Part shown: piece after piece, positions 27,001 through 38,300 of the stretch
Layout of the letters: each line of letters opens with the position of its first letter
How positions within the stretch are numbered: the stretch's first letter is position 1
Source of the DNA: Paulownia fortunei
Lineage: Eukaryota; Streptophyta; Magnoliopsida; Lamiales; Paulowniaceae
Direction: 5' to 3'
Length of the DNA: 64,000 bases
Assembly: GCA_019321725.1 (NCBI GenBank)
Contig: CM033120.1
Coordinates: 11,736,716-11,800,715, forward strand
The notes under the pieces: generated by a model
The model's database searches: none
The model's input: the letters and a program-made list of their open reading frames with translations, nothing else
Told to the model about the DNA's origin: nothing
Position numbers and translations under genes: made by a program

Positions 27001-28433
27001 CCAACAAAAGACCTGTAGGCTGTAAATGGGTTTTCACCTTGAAGTTTAAAGCTGATGGAAGTATAGAAAGACACAAAGCAAGACTTGTTGCAAAGGGGTA
27101 TACACAAACTCTTGGCATTGACTATCAGGAGACATTTGCACCAGTGGCAAAGATGAACACAGTTAGAATTTTGCTGTCCTTGGCTACAAAGCTCGAGTGG
27201 CCACTCCAACAATTAGATGTGAAGAATGCATTTCTACATGGAGACTTGGAAGAAGAGGTGTACATGGAGTTACCACCTGGTTTCGAAGAACGACTTGGGT
27301 TAGGCAAGGTGTGTAAATTGAAGAAATCTCTTTATGGCTTGAAGCAATCTCCGCGTGCGTGGTTTGAAAAATTTACTAAATCAGTGAAGGGTATGGGCTA
27401 CACTCAAGGGCAGACAGATCACACTATGTTCTATAAGCATTCTAGTGAAGGTAAGGTAACTATTTTGATAGTTTATGTAGACGATATTATTCTCACTGGT
27501 GATGATGAACAAGAAATGAGAAGATTGAAGAAATCTTTGGCACAATCTTTTGAAATCAAGGACTTGGGAAATTTGAGATACTTCTTAGGCATTGAGGTGG
27601 CCCGCTCAAAGAAGGGGATTGTTCTGTCTCAAAGGAAGTATACTTTAGACCTACTCAAAGAAATGGGAATGTTAGGTTGTAAACCCATTGAAACACCAGT
27701 GGATGCAAATATCAAGTTGGGCACACGATCGGGTGTTAAAGGTGTAAATAAGGAGGGTTATCAGAGATTGGTTGGAAAATTGATTTACCTCTCACATACT
27801 CGTCCAGACATTTCATTTGCAGTGAGTATGGTGAGCCAGTTCATGCATAGTCCTAATGAGGATCATTTACAGGCGGTGTTTAGAATCCTCAAATATCTTA
27901 AGGCAACGCCCGGAAAGGGACTCTTATTCTCTAAACAAGATGGACCACTTGATGTTAAAGCCTTCACAGATGCAGATTGGGCAAGCTCAGTAGATGATCG
28001 AAGATCCACCTCTGGGTATTGCACCTACCTTGGAGGAAATTTAATAACATGGAGGAGCAAGAAACAGGCTGTAGTAGCAAGGTCAAGTGCGGAGGCAGAA
28101 TTCAGAGCTTTAGCTCTTGGGATTTGTGAACTTATTTGGCTCAAATCTTTGTTGAACGAGTTGAGAATGCCCATTACTTTTCCAATGGAGCTCTATTGTG
28201 ACAATAAGGCTGCCATTAGCATTGCTCACAACCCCGTTCAACACGACAGGACCAAACATGTAGAAATTGATCGTCATTTTATCAAGGAGAAAGTCGAAAA
28301 TGGTCTTGTGTGTTTGTCCTATATCTCTTCCAATAAACAACTAGCTGATATCTTGACAAAAGGGTTGCCTGGACATCAATTTCAAGAGTTCATAGGCAAG
28401 CTGGGAATGGAGGATATCTACCAACCAGCTTGA
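24006..28433 (+). CDS. Copia gag-pol polyprotein (1,475 aa)
   Basis: One open frame encodes gag, protease, integrase, reverse transcriptase and RNase H in copia order. Gag begins near residue 30 with LNGENFLRWAQSVKFF. A CX2CX4HX4C zinc knuckle lies at about 273-286, with Arg where Gly is usual before the His. The protease motif DSGATDHM is at about 383. Integrase has its HHCC region at about 523-560 and catalytic Asp, Asp and Glu at about 583 (HSDIWG), 645 (RTDNGREY) and 681 (GVAERKNRH). Reverse transcriptase spans about 985-1,230 with YVDDIIL at about 1,158. RNase H has TDADWASS at about 1,321 and a C-terminal DRTKHVEIDRHFIKE. No stop or frameshift is visible, so the protein may be functional. 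The start codon lies 45 bases after the LTR. Confidence 0.95.
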   Translation: MAEKGEKTSVAGQMVNPIESPAIQITAHRLNGENFLRWAQSVKFFVSGRGKIGLLDGTRKPLKPGDEGYQTWHAENSMLMAWLINSMEPEISQGYIFYTTAKDIWEAVNLMYSNQGNDSKLYELSEKARSVKQGDSSVMSYYNALNILYQEIDLYQMAEWKDPEDQALYRRLVEKDRVFKFLAGLRTAFDQERGRILSLTPIPSLREVFNVIRREESRLGFMMVEPKMAHIESSALAASKTSQLSGGNFGNPYANVTLQKNMGKRYDKDSLWCDHCQKSRHTHETCWKINGRPQNFNKGSFGRGLNNNNGGGQVFQAISEPQRQQNPGGIDFPNFSKEQLEQFYRFMSQNVKINTPSANLAQSGNFVTALSVTSQNSNHWIIDSGATDHMSGSAKFFYSYIPCSGHKKVKIADGSLSSVVGKGSVQISKKLFLNSVLHVPNLSCNLVSISKLTRDLNCSAKFSSTHCVFQDLCTGKKIGSAREVDGLFLLEEKTEDEKILENVGRGYQVEGVDGKYTEIWMWHLRLGHPSFLYLKYLFPELFKNKDISLFKCEICEYAKHHRVSFPAQVYEKSSPFSLVHSDIWGPSRIKTHTGARWYVTFIDDHSRVCWIYLLKEKSEAATVFKQFHQLIKTQFQTTIRILRTDNGREYFSKILGDYLQTNGIVHHSSCIDTPQQNGVAERKNRHLLEVTRAMMFQMKVPKVFWGEAVLTASYLINRMPTRVLNYETPINTLKSFYPTSHHLFSSLTPKVFGCTAFVHTHNHNRSKLDPRAQKCIFLGYSPTQKGYKCFHVPTKKYFVSMDVSFFENQPYPNGDFLQGESNNEGNFWEIIHEQSVFSPLTEIPIATIENDNEHEKGVKTNGEDLETRGRTKEVIVYSRRRKSPPPLEDIAQSSSPATELVDTVGESSQGNSTPVFDDLDMPIAIRKSIRTCTQYPIARFVSSGKLNNSFRAFTANLSRSSVPNDIQEALGVPEWKDAVYEEMKALHKNKTWEITDLPANKRPVGCKWVFTLKFKADGSIERHKARLVAKGYTQTLGIDYQETFAPVAKMNTVRILLSLATKLEWPLQQLDVKNAFLHGDLEEEVYMELPPGFEERLGLGKVCKLKKSLYGLKQSPRAWFEKFTKSVKGMGYTQGQTDHTMFYKHSSEGKVTILIVYVDDIILTGDDEQEMRRLKKSLAQSFEIKDLGNLRYFLGIEVARSKKGIVLSQRKYTLDLLKEMGMLGCKPIETPVDANIKLGTRSGVKGVNKEGYQRLVGKLIYLSHTRPDISFAVSMVSQFMHSPNEDHLQAVFRILKYLKATPGKGLLFSKQDGPLDVKAFTDADWASSVDDRRSTSGYCTYLGGNLITWRSKKQAVVARSSAEAEFRALALGICELIWLKSLLNELRMPITFPMELYCDNKAAISIAHNPVQHDRTKHVEIDRHFIKEKVENGLVCLSYISSNKQLADILTKGLPGHQFQEFIGKLGMEDIYQPA

Positions 28434-28440
28434 GGGGGAG
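28430..28440 (+). promoter_or_regulatory. Polypurine tract of the copia element
   Basis: The run GAGGGGGAG lies immediately before the 3' LTR and overlaps the end of the polyprotein frame region. It is the expected primer for plus-strand synthesis. Confidence 0.85.
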
Positions 28441-28689
28441 TGTTGGAAATCAAAGCTGATTTCTAGGGATTTTCCAGCAGGATATTCTACGGAAATCAAA
28501 TCTGGATTCTTTCCTTTTTAGGGGCTAATCAATTAGAATAATTGGTCTGATTTGTATATGATTATGTTTGATTGTACATTCCTAAATTAGGCTAGTTTCC
28601 TTTTTTAAAAAATTCTGAACATGTATTTATACGTCTGTACAAATTCTTTTCAGTAAGATATATGAATAATTCTTTCATAAAACTCTAGA
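28441..28689 (+). repeat. 3' LTR of the copia element
   Basis: This is the 249-bp partner of the 5' LTR and is followed by the GTAAA target duplication. No mismatch was found on reading both copies. Confidence 0.95.
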
Positions 28690-28954
28690 GTAAACTGCTA
28701 TAGAACCAGGAATTAATATAGTATTCCTATGAAATTCTCGACTTTTTAGATTTTACCTCCCATGAATTTAAAAGAATCATAATCATGGTTGCTGGTGGAG
28801 GCATACTAGAGACCCAAATCCTCTTCTGAGGATGATATGCATAATTTAGTGTTTCATTAATGGATACCTTCCATATCATTGTCAGGGATGTGGGCTTCTC
28901 TGGAACTTCAATAGGCTTACCTGCAGTGAACCTGTATCAATTAATTGTTTCGAT

Positions 28955-29290
28955 CAGACCGGTCAATTCAATCGGGAATCGGTGATCGAACAGGTTTAAT
29001 TGAGTCCAAAAAATCGGAATGTAGGATGAACCGGTCAAAATCTTTTTTTTTTTTTGTTTTTTTTTTTAATAAGTTTAAACTTAGTATTTGGTTATATGCA
29101 TATAGTTATTTGGATTTTGAATTTTGTTATATGTATTTTTTATTTAATTTTTTAAAAATATAATATATAATAATTAGTATATTATATTAACATTTTACAT
29201 AATATAATAAAAAAATATAATCGATTTTTATTAAATCGATCAGATCAATCAACAAGATCGATTTGATTGTCGGTCCAATTATAAAAATAT
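28955..29290. repeat. Third, diverged copy of the dispersed 0.39-kb repeat
   Basis: It shares with 4,971-5,740 the poly-T tract, 'TTAAACTTAGTATTTGGTTA', a TTTTACATAATATAAT block and a terminal ATCGAT/GATCAGATC-rich part. It starts with GATCAGACCGGTCAATTCAA, a sequence style common in plant MITE-like repeats. It lies just upstream of the duplicated small-gene promoter region. Confidence 0.65.
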
Positions 29291-29339
29291 TAGTTCAATA
29301 CGCTACAAGCTTCACTGTTATGCTGAAGCATACGGCATA

Positions 29340-30200
29340 TGTCAATTCTGGAAAAGTTTTGTGAAGACAAAACACACTTTCAAAGGAAAGTTAAAAATGA
29401 AGTGGGCTTGGTCCCTGCATTTGGATAAGCCTGAGGTCAAAATAGGTGGTGGTTTATAATCACATCTTAATGGTCCTACGCCTTCTTCCAAGAAATTTCC
29501 TTCAGCAGTTGACCTACCACATTCACCCATATGCTGAGATGTTCTTTCTTTTGTCCATGGTGAAACTTTGGCAAATATAATGCCATAATTTACTGTGAGA
29601 TCAAAAAACATAAATACTCAAACTAGATGAATCAAAACAAGACAACATTAAACTTTAGCAAAACAGTATTTGCAAACGGAAAAGAAGAATAATCTGTATA
29701 TCTTCTTTTTCCACATATTTTCAATAAATCTGTATGTTTCCACAATTATGTATATCTTTTACATCAAGCTGGATAGTGGAATGTTAAAGGGTTACCCTGT
29801 GGAAATGTAGGTCTCTTATCAAGGATTATGCACAATCAGAAAATAGCTAAAAGCGAACTTATCAAGTTTTTGGTCCCCCCTCAAGAAAATTATGCCTGAG
29901 GCACAGATGTCTTGTTTCTCACTGTATCCCTTTTTGTTTCCATGCATAGGTGATAACTTTGTGCTATCAATACAAAAAGTAGAGGACGGCTGTACTGTGT
30001 GATGTTCAAAGGCAACTACGTATGGACCAGGTTACTAAGAATATGATTTCTTGTTCTTACCCCTATATATAAATTCAGCAAAGTTATATCCTTCTCCACA
30101 AAACACTTACCCTGATAGTTTCTTGTTTTATGTCTTCTTAAATCTTGAGTTCAGGCAATCTTCCAACTCAATCTCATTGCTTGATCTTCCAAAAATACAA
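29340..30200 (+). promoter_or_regulatory. Upstream region of small gene copy 2
   Basis: This is the duplicate of 20.93-22.21 kb. The TATA box TATATATAAA (about 30,064) and CTTCTCCACA sit at the same spacing before the ATG as in copy 1. Differences are spread evenly, so the duplication is old relative to the copia insertion. Confidence 0.65.
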
Positions 30201-30359
30201 ATGGCTAAAATTCCAAAAGTTAGGTTCATGATAGAAGTTGCTCCACCAAAATTTATCTCCGTGAAAAGGCGTCCACTTATCAAAATGTTGGAAACTATTG
30301 ATGAGGAAAAGGCTTATGCATCGACCCCTTCTGCATCTTTCGACAAAGTGCTGGATTAA
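30201..30359 (+). CDS. Small conserved protein, copy 2 (52 aa), function unknown
   Basis: This is the paralogue of the frame at 22,212. It reads MAKIPKVRFMIEVAPPKFIS at residues 1-20, then KRRPLIKMLETIDEEKAYAST and ends DKVLD. An upstream in-frame extension to 30,051 exists, but the ATG at 30,201 matches copy 1 and follows a TATA box by the same distance. After the TAA the next eleven codons are colinear with the copy 1 C-terminus and both end PheGlu-stop (FE plus TGA). Copy 2 therefore seems to have gained a stop that removes the last 12 residues, or copy 1 lost one. The family is not recognised. Confidence 0.58.
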   Translation: MAKIPKVRFMIEVAPPKFISVKRRPLIKMLETIDEEKAYASTPSASFDKVLD

Positions 30360-30770
30360 GAATTATATAGTCATGAAATTTCACTTTTTGAGTGATAACC
30401 AGTGGCCCTAAAGTTTATACCAGCATGATCTGTACAATTCAAAGAAATATAGCCAAACCATCTTTGGTTTGCATGGTGCTATCCGATAGCCACCAAATGG
30501 AATATATGTGGGTAGCAAACCTGCTAGATTAGCATGTCTCTGTCATCTTTTTCTTTTCTGTTTCAAGGGTTTAGGCTTTTCAGAAGGTAAATCTTCACTG
30601 CCTGAGCTCAATGGGCAGAGACGAGATCAGTCTTGAAAATATGTGAAGTACTTCACCTGTCTTCACCACCATTTTTCAAGGGTACTGAATGAGTAGCTGT
30701 ATATGTTTGTAGTTTCTGTCAAGAACTTTGGATTTATCTAGAATAAGTGGAGTTGTAATTGTATGAGGGA
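30360..30770 (+). other. Conserved 3' region of small gene copy 2
   Basis: It contains the block ATGGGCAGAGACGAGATCAG and TCTTG (30,611-30,636), shared with copy 1. Then come 'CTTCACCACCAT', 'TTTCAAGGG' and GAATGAGTA. It is probably 3' UTR. An AGAAG/GTAAATC junction at about 30,586 could be a splice site. Confidence 0.4.
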
Positions 30771-31944
30771 AATATATTGAGTCATTGATCACATGACCCA
30801 TTAGTCTTCCAACAAGACGGTAATGCTTGTGTAAACTTAAGCTTTCACTTTTTACTCAGTAAGGAATTGTCCAGGAAAGGAAATGGTACTAAAAAAAATG
30901 AGGAACCTGAATTCTAATAGAATTGGCAATAATGGATAAGCTTGACTTACTGCTTACACTTTTGGTCATCACAACGCTTATCATTGCAGTTTGTGGATGA
31001 ACTCAGCAGAATTCTGCAATAAAATCTCAGAATATCAACTGCCACAATGAAATTAGATTAAATAGTTGCTCTATACCCTAGATTCAACAATTTTACCTTC
31101 TGGTGGTAGCCTGTCATTCCTGCTTGGAGTGCAACTGGAAATGTGGCTTAGGCTTGACCAAATTTTAAGCTTTGCATGAGTTGAAAAACTATGGCAGGAT
31201 TGCTTTAGAGACAAGCCAGCATTACCCCCCAGCAAATATGAATATAAATCAGACAGCTTCAAACAGCAAGGAGATAGAAAAGACCAAACAACTCAAAGGC
31301 AGCAGATGTGGAATAGAGCATTGGATATGGGAGGTACAGGGAAAATTTTCAGTCAATGCCAGTATGAGTACATTGGTTCCGGGCGTGACAGTAAGATAAT
31401 TGATTACAAAATCCTAGACCAAGAAACGAGCAACTGAAAATTATATAAAGAAAACTGGTAACATACAGCAGTCTCAGAGTAATCTTATTACAAAAGTATC
31501 TCCAATTTAGGGTTGAAAACAATTAATTCTAGAAAAATTGCAAGATGGTACATTTTTGTTAGAACATCTGATTCCTTCTTTTTCTTTTTTCCTTTGGGAG
31601 ACCTGTTCCCCTCTCACTGTATCTGTTACATGTGTCATAATTGTTGAATTTTATGAACTTAAATGAATGCTCAACCTGTCAGCTCTTAGCAAAATGGAGC
31701 TTGGTTTCTGATATACATAACTATTTACAAAGAAATAGCATAGAACAAGGGGCTAATCCACAGTTTTTATTGGCAGGCATCATAGCGTCTTGGATGAGGA
31801 TGCAGGATGCAGCCATAAGTACTCATCTGCACCATGCACAAGTCAAATTCAGGGAATTTGGTTGAACCATTGTGTTAGGTGATACATATAGTTGAGAAAA
31901 TTCAGCATGGGAGCCCACTTCAGAATTACGTATGGACGTCTTCT
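30771..31944. other. Tail-to-tail spacer, partly IF-2 3' UTR
   Basis: The small gene copy 2 (+) and IF-2 (-) converge here. The part just below 31,945 must hold the IF-2 3' UTR, but its end is not marked by a clear signal. Short plus-strand frames at 31.17-31.87 kb look random. No other feature was seen. Confidence 0.45.
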
Positions 31945-34900
31945 TTACAGTTGCATCCCCACTTTTTCAAGTGCAGCTGACATTGAGGCTGATGCCTCTT
32001 CGAGTGTTCTTCTCTTTTGAACTGTGTTAAAGGCCTCAATACTATCCCCTTCCTCCCAATCACTGAATTCCTCAATTCCAATTCCACACTCTAGTCCAGC
32101 ATTTACCTGTACATGTAAAACATGGGAAAGGAATGATCCAAGAGAAAGAACAAGCAGCATTAACATATATGCGTGAAACAGGCAAAATTTCGCACATAGA
32201 ACAATCTGATGGTAAGGAAAACCAACAACTATGGCACAGCCTACTTAACTGTGTAGGCCCATCTCCGAATTTAAACCATAGATGTAGAAGTTATTTTTTC
32301 ATTAACTCGTTCCAAGTTAAATTTGATTACACCTTTCCATAAGTGATTTTAGGTCAACCTTTTCCTCTTGGTTCATCATAACAGGTAAATGGCCATCACA
32401 GCAGCTTGGAGGGGAAAATTGAGAATATTTTTATTCAAAAATCAATAATTCAGCATGACAACAGTTTACAGATAGTACAAATCAGCATTCCACAATCAAT
32501 AATTCAGCATGATAACAGTTTCGAGACAGAAAAATCAGTTTTCGACAAGAATGGTTTATTTATTGTCTAGTTATGGCAAAGGCATTGCAGGAACTTCAAA
32601 TGGTTGATGGTGTTGACATTTTCCATTCACTACTGCTCCCTCACATGAAAGAAAGATATGTTTTTCTCCCTACGAGATCTCAATCTATAAATTGAGGATA
32701 ACAGGGACCCACAATTCAAAGAAGGAAGCCCATCTGCCTATGCAACCAAATACAAGTGCTAGCAACTGATAAACAAGCTCAATTACAAGCTGTCCTTGCA
32801 GATAATCCGGCCTCTCTACTATTGTCATACATATCCATAGAAACAAAGCTACTATGCGTAACTAGAGCAAGTTTCTATCTTCACCTTATTTTAGTGATAC
32901 TGATTTCACAGGGACACAAAGTCCCAGCAAGAGAAAGGAGGATGAGGCAGGTGAAGGGACTCACATCAACAATGACCCTCCATCCTATAAACAACCACCT
33001 CCCACCTCCTCCCCACCCCCACCCACACCAAAGGGGAAAAAAACACTGGTACTCATCATATAATAAGAAAAAATAAGAGAAACTAACGAATGAGAGAGAA
33101 ACACCTCCACTTGTTATCAGATCTCTTAAGGCTGACCAAAAACAATACTTTTAGACGTGCAAAAGTCGATTTCTCCTACGGTTTCCATAAATTTGGAAGC
33201 ATGTTATGGAGAAAGAAAGCGAAGATCACACTTTAATTGGCCTTGAATTTCCCATAGATTAGTGAGGAAAAAGAAAAAAAAAAGCTATATCTCACAAAAC
33301 TTAAGGAAGCATGGATAACATTGAAGAATAACCAGGACAAGTATTTGAACATTCCTATTAATGTATTGAGAAAAAAGAGCGATGGTCTGTCAAATTTTCG
33401 ATTGTGGAAAAGGCTCGTAGAAGAAGAAAGAATAAGAGATGAAAAACATTCAAAAATCACCTCTTTCACCATCTCTTTCACCCGTCTTAAGGAACCAAGC
33501 ACACCAACGTGAACTTCTTTGCCTTTTCTTAACACACGAATTCCACAGTCTTTCACTATTTTTCCCTCTGTTACCATGCATCCAGCAACACGGCCACTGC
33601 CACTACTAAATACAGCCCTTACTTCTGCCACACCAATTGGCAATTGTTCCTGCAAAAACGAAAAAGTAGCCGCGTGATATTAATCTTCGGTAACAATGAT
33701 AGCGAGACCATGAGAACTAAGTCATTAAGATTTAATCATGACTTGCTCCAATAAAATTTAGAAACTAACTTTAGGGGATAAGTCAATGATCTTCGTAGTG
33801 CAACCTTTTAAAAGACAAAAAGAAGCAGGGATCCAAGAAGACGAGTATGTGATATCTTATCCTGCTAAGCTAATGAAATCTCTTCCTCTTCAAGTATTTT
33901 GTCAAATGAATTCTAGCTTTGCAGTGAATTTCAGAAGTATAGAGAATATTATGGATGTATCCATATAAAGAGGCGAAACTCAAGAGTTTTGTTTTTTATC
34001 TCACAATTCATGACTAAAAGTGCTTTCTGCACCTAAAATCAGATAAGCCAACTAAACTGTCCTTGAATTTCTATAAGAGCAAGACACATTATATTCAACT
34101 GCGGATTATCTATCACTTTAAAGTTAGATTCTCGCATAATCCAGAAGACAAAAGCGAAATAATCTAGGACTATTCTTTACCTCGACTGAATCCAGGAGTC
34201 CCTCCATTGCATTTCGCACATCATCAATAAGTTCATAGATAACTTTATACAGCCGAATTTCAACTCCTTTGTTATCTGCATAGCTCTTGACCGAACCAGG
34301 TGTTCTGACATTAAAGCCAAAGATAATAGCTTTGCTTGCCACTGCAAGATCAACATCACTGTTGCTCACATCCCCAGTTGCTTGCTGTAGGAACTTCAGA
34401 GTGATGTTATTTTGTGGAAGTACCTGCAGAGCTTGTCTGACAGCCTCAATGGCTCCCTAGCCATTAATCAAAGATTTGACTTAATTGCAGATCAAACTGA
34501 TGTCATAGGAAACATTTGAACATAGATGTATCGGAATTTACAATTATCACAATCTTATCACTGGAGATACTAAATTTGTTTAGAGAAGAATTTGAAGATG
34601 CAATGTATTTTAGTTTCCAAATACAGTTGGTCTTACTCAGGGCCTCTCATAGTGGAAATCAAATTATGCAATTGAACTAATGCCACATCAATTAAAACCT
34701 GACTGTTCAATTAACAACAAATGACTACCATAATCCTAAGAAAGTCACAGATCTAGGAGACACCTGGCAGCTGACATAAAGCATTTAATAACAATACGAG
34801 TGACTTTCATAGATTATTAGCATCTCTCTAGAAAGAATCGCGATAAATTATATCCATTTCAATGGTGAAATTTCAGATAATTAAGTCCATTTGTATATAA

Positions 34901-35328
34901 CTTGAAGTATTAACTTAATGAACAATACTAAAGTACTAACCTAATGAGTGTCAATTAGTAACAAATGTTATTCCACGATTATCTGCTTTAGTTCATCAAT
35001 CCCAATGGCAATAAAGATTCTAGCTTAAGGTTATTCACTACAACTCTTATCTTTTCATACTTGCTAACAAATATAAGTCTATCTTATGGAATTCAAAGAA
35101 ATGCTCTTGATAGAAAGATATTCAGTTCTTGTTTTTGTGAGTCCACTGACAAAATCATTCAACTTCATTTATTATTCTTTTTCTGAAAAAAGTTCCATTA
35201 CCAACCTGAACTAGATGGGAGATTAGTCATCCACTTGAAATGCTTAACAAATAGCTAAGCTAAATCAATGATCAATACAAGCATCTAACGCATTTCAATC
35301 ACATGTTAAAAAATATAGAGTGCGGCAG

Positions 35329-35393
<65 letters not shown>

Positions 35394-38300
35394 AGAATTA
35401 AATGTTTGAGTTTCATTGCAATTCCACAAATAGTTAATCAAGTGACAAGATGCAGATGCAAAATATATGCATATGCACTAGGCATCCAAAAGAGCATAAA
35501 CAGCCAAAGACGAAGTATATAAAATAGTTTGAAGACACTGGCCAGCTATTGTCTATATTCATGTGATGTTGTCAAAGAGAAGATCTCAAAACTTTAGTTA
35601 AAAATATTGTATAACGAAATCAGCAACTCTCACACTATACAAAACAATTTCATCTTCACTATGCACCTAGTTATGCAAGATTTTAAAAATCCATATTAGG
35701 GTTCCAAAGCATATTGATAAGCCTACCTGAACATCAACCTTCAGTATAATATTAAGCTGGTGCAGATCTAATCCAGCATTCTTTCCTGCCGAAACAGCAG
35801 AAGCATAAGAAGAAAGTGTAACCTTTCCATCCCCTGCTTTTGCAGTAATACGTTCATTTCTCAAATACTCTGCCCGTGACTCTGCCTTTTCTCGAGCTAT
35901 ATCAAGTGAACCAACAACCTCAAACTCATCACCAGCTAAAGGAACATTATTTAATCCAATGACCTGCCAAAGAATGCAGTATAATTGTCAGAAATTGAAA
36001 TATGTATCAAGCTTTAAACAAAAAGAGATTGCGATAGAAACATGTGTGCATGGAGAGGGAGAGGGAGAGGGAGAAGGAGTTAGAACTTTAGCGACAAAAT
36101 CTCGAGTCCATCAAACTGGAAGTCAAAATACATCAAATCAATTCCACCAGAAATATGAAAGCACATGATACATCTTCTGTGGCATGAATGTTCTTAAATG
36201 ATTATAACCTTTTGCTAACAATGAAATTATTATTACTTAAGTATCTGGTGACTGTCCAAAAGGGTTTACTCTATAAGAAGTTTCGACAAATAAAGTAGTG
36301 ATATGAGGGAAGGTTGAATTTGCAATATGTTGCTTTAAGTTTTGAACTGAATATCAAGTTCAAGAGATAAACAAATGAATGGAACAAAACAAAGTTTCAG
36401 AAAGAGAATGCTTTCAAATTCAAATTGTAAATGCACAAAGAAGAAGTAAGCCATTTAAAATGAAGCTACTACTCACATGACAATGAAGTAGTCAATTTCA
36501 ACAGTAAATATTGCAATTCTACATCATGAGTAACCAAGAAAATAATCAAAACTAAAATTTCAACAACTGACTTTAAGATATCTGCAACTCAAGTATCTTG
36601 AAAATATCAGCTTTCACTATTGGAATAGCCACCAAAGCAAATTCAACTAAGTGAAACCCCAAAAGCAAGCAGGAGATACCATGGCAGCTCAAACATAGTA
36701 TCTTTCATGGTTGTAACACTCATTTGGAGATCAGAAGAAAAAATCAAGTTCAAATGAGGGAACAATTTAAGTACCAGAAATACTGTATGCTGTGGATACA
36801 GTTAATTACGATGTGCTGTGATATCATACAACAATAAACATGATCTCAAAATCAGAATACATACAATAACTATCAACATACCTGTACTGGAATGGAGGGC
36901 CCTGCTTCATCAACCCGTTTCCCATTATCATCAAATAAAGCCCGCACCTTACATCGCAAATGAGAAAGTCCTGACATCAGCAAAAAACTACAAAATTCTT
37001 CCAAGATGTTCAGTTTCATATACAAACCTTTCCAAAAGCTTCACCACAAACTACCACATCTCCTCTCTTGAGTGTTCCATTTTGCACGATGAACGTAGCT
37101 ACAGGTCCCCTGGATTTATCAAGACCAGCTTCAATAACTGTTCCCTTAGCATTCCTATTCGGATTAGCCTTCAGTTCTTGCAACTTGAATGGAAAAACGT
37201 AACCCAAATTCAGAACCAACAAGGATACAGAGGAAAAGCAATATAAATGACTTAGTTCAAACCTAAATATTTTCCAATTTATCAAAAAAAAAAAAAAAAC
37301 TAAACTTAATATTTTCCCCCGGGTAATTGGCAGATTGCACCCTGGAATTACATTCTTTGGCACAATGCACCCTAAAATTTAATTTTTGGCAGATTGCACC
37401 CTAGAAATAGTATTAGTGTTGCACTTTGCACCCCAAACCATTTGTGGTGGAATTTTCCACTGGAAAATCAAACGGGCAAGTTGCAAACAATATTATTTTT
37501 GTCCCTTAATTTCATTTCCCTCCATGCTAGAACAGTAAAACCTTCCCCTTTTTCTTTTTCCATCTTTTTTTTCCTGTTTTACCGTCTTTCTTCTTCCCCT
37601 CCCTCCTTTTTCATTTTTTCTCAATCATTCTTCTATTCTCTTTTTTTTAGTCAGCTCTTGTATTCTTTGTTTGAAGGTAAAGGATGGCAAAAAGCTGTTT
37701 GTATCAATGCCTTTTGAATGAAAATTGTTACACTTTTTTATGCACATATTGTTATATTTTTTACTTGTGTGTCTATATTTCATCTAACTGTTGATTTTTG
37801 TCAGCAACAAATGTACTATCAACTCTTTACAATAATTTAAAGGAAATCAAATCTGAGCATGAATGAACACAGAAACACTTAATCCAGTTAATCCAGCATT
37901 TCATCCATTACATAATTGTGACAAAGAAGAGTTTCTAATAAAATAAAATCCAACATTTAATTCATATCAAGTGTTCTTTTACTGCTTTGTTTAGGTGTTT
38001 CAATTAACATTTTTTTTTTACTATTTTGCATGGACTTCCTATTTTACTCTTAGTTCTCACACTAAGCTCAAGTGATTAAAAACAATGGAGAGAAATAAAG
38101 TTAAGAGACAAAAATGAACCTTTTTGCAACCTGCCCGTTTTGATTTTTTGATGGAAATTCCACCAGAAATGGTTTGGGGGTGCAAAATGCAACACTAATC
38201 CTATTTTTGGGGTGCAATCTGCCAATTACCCTTTTCCCCCTGTTAGAATCTCAGAACTCATCGATTTCGAAACATTAAAAGGAAATGCCAAAGGTGAGTG

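Larger units (their letters stand above)
23708..28694 (+). mobile_element. Complete Ty1/copia LTR retrotransposon with target duplication
   Basis: The element is 23,713-28,689 (4,977 bp), flanked by GTAAA on both sides (23,708-23,712 and 28,690-28,694). It has two 249-bp LTRs, a primer-binding site for initiator tRNA-Met, one uninterrupted gag-pol frame and a purine tract. Read side by side the two LTRs show no difference, which implies a recent insertion. The element lies between the two duplicated small genes and disrupts neither. By gene order (integrase before reverse transcriptase) it is Ty1/copia. The lineage within copia is not settled. Confidence 0.95.

Noticed and set aside
31172..31865. 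Plus-strand frames of 74-75 codons downstream of IF-2
   Set aside because: No family resemblance or splice context; they lie in the probable IF-2 3' UTR and spacer.
37394..37717. 107-codon frame inside the Mutator-like element
   Set aside because: It arises from the pyrimidine-rich interior (Phe, Leu, Ser runs), has no transposase motif, and crosses the left arm.
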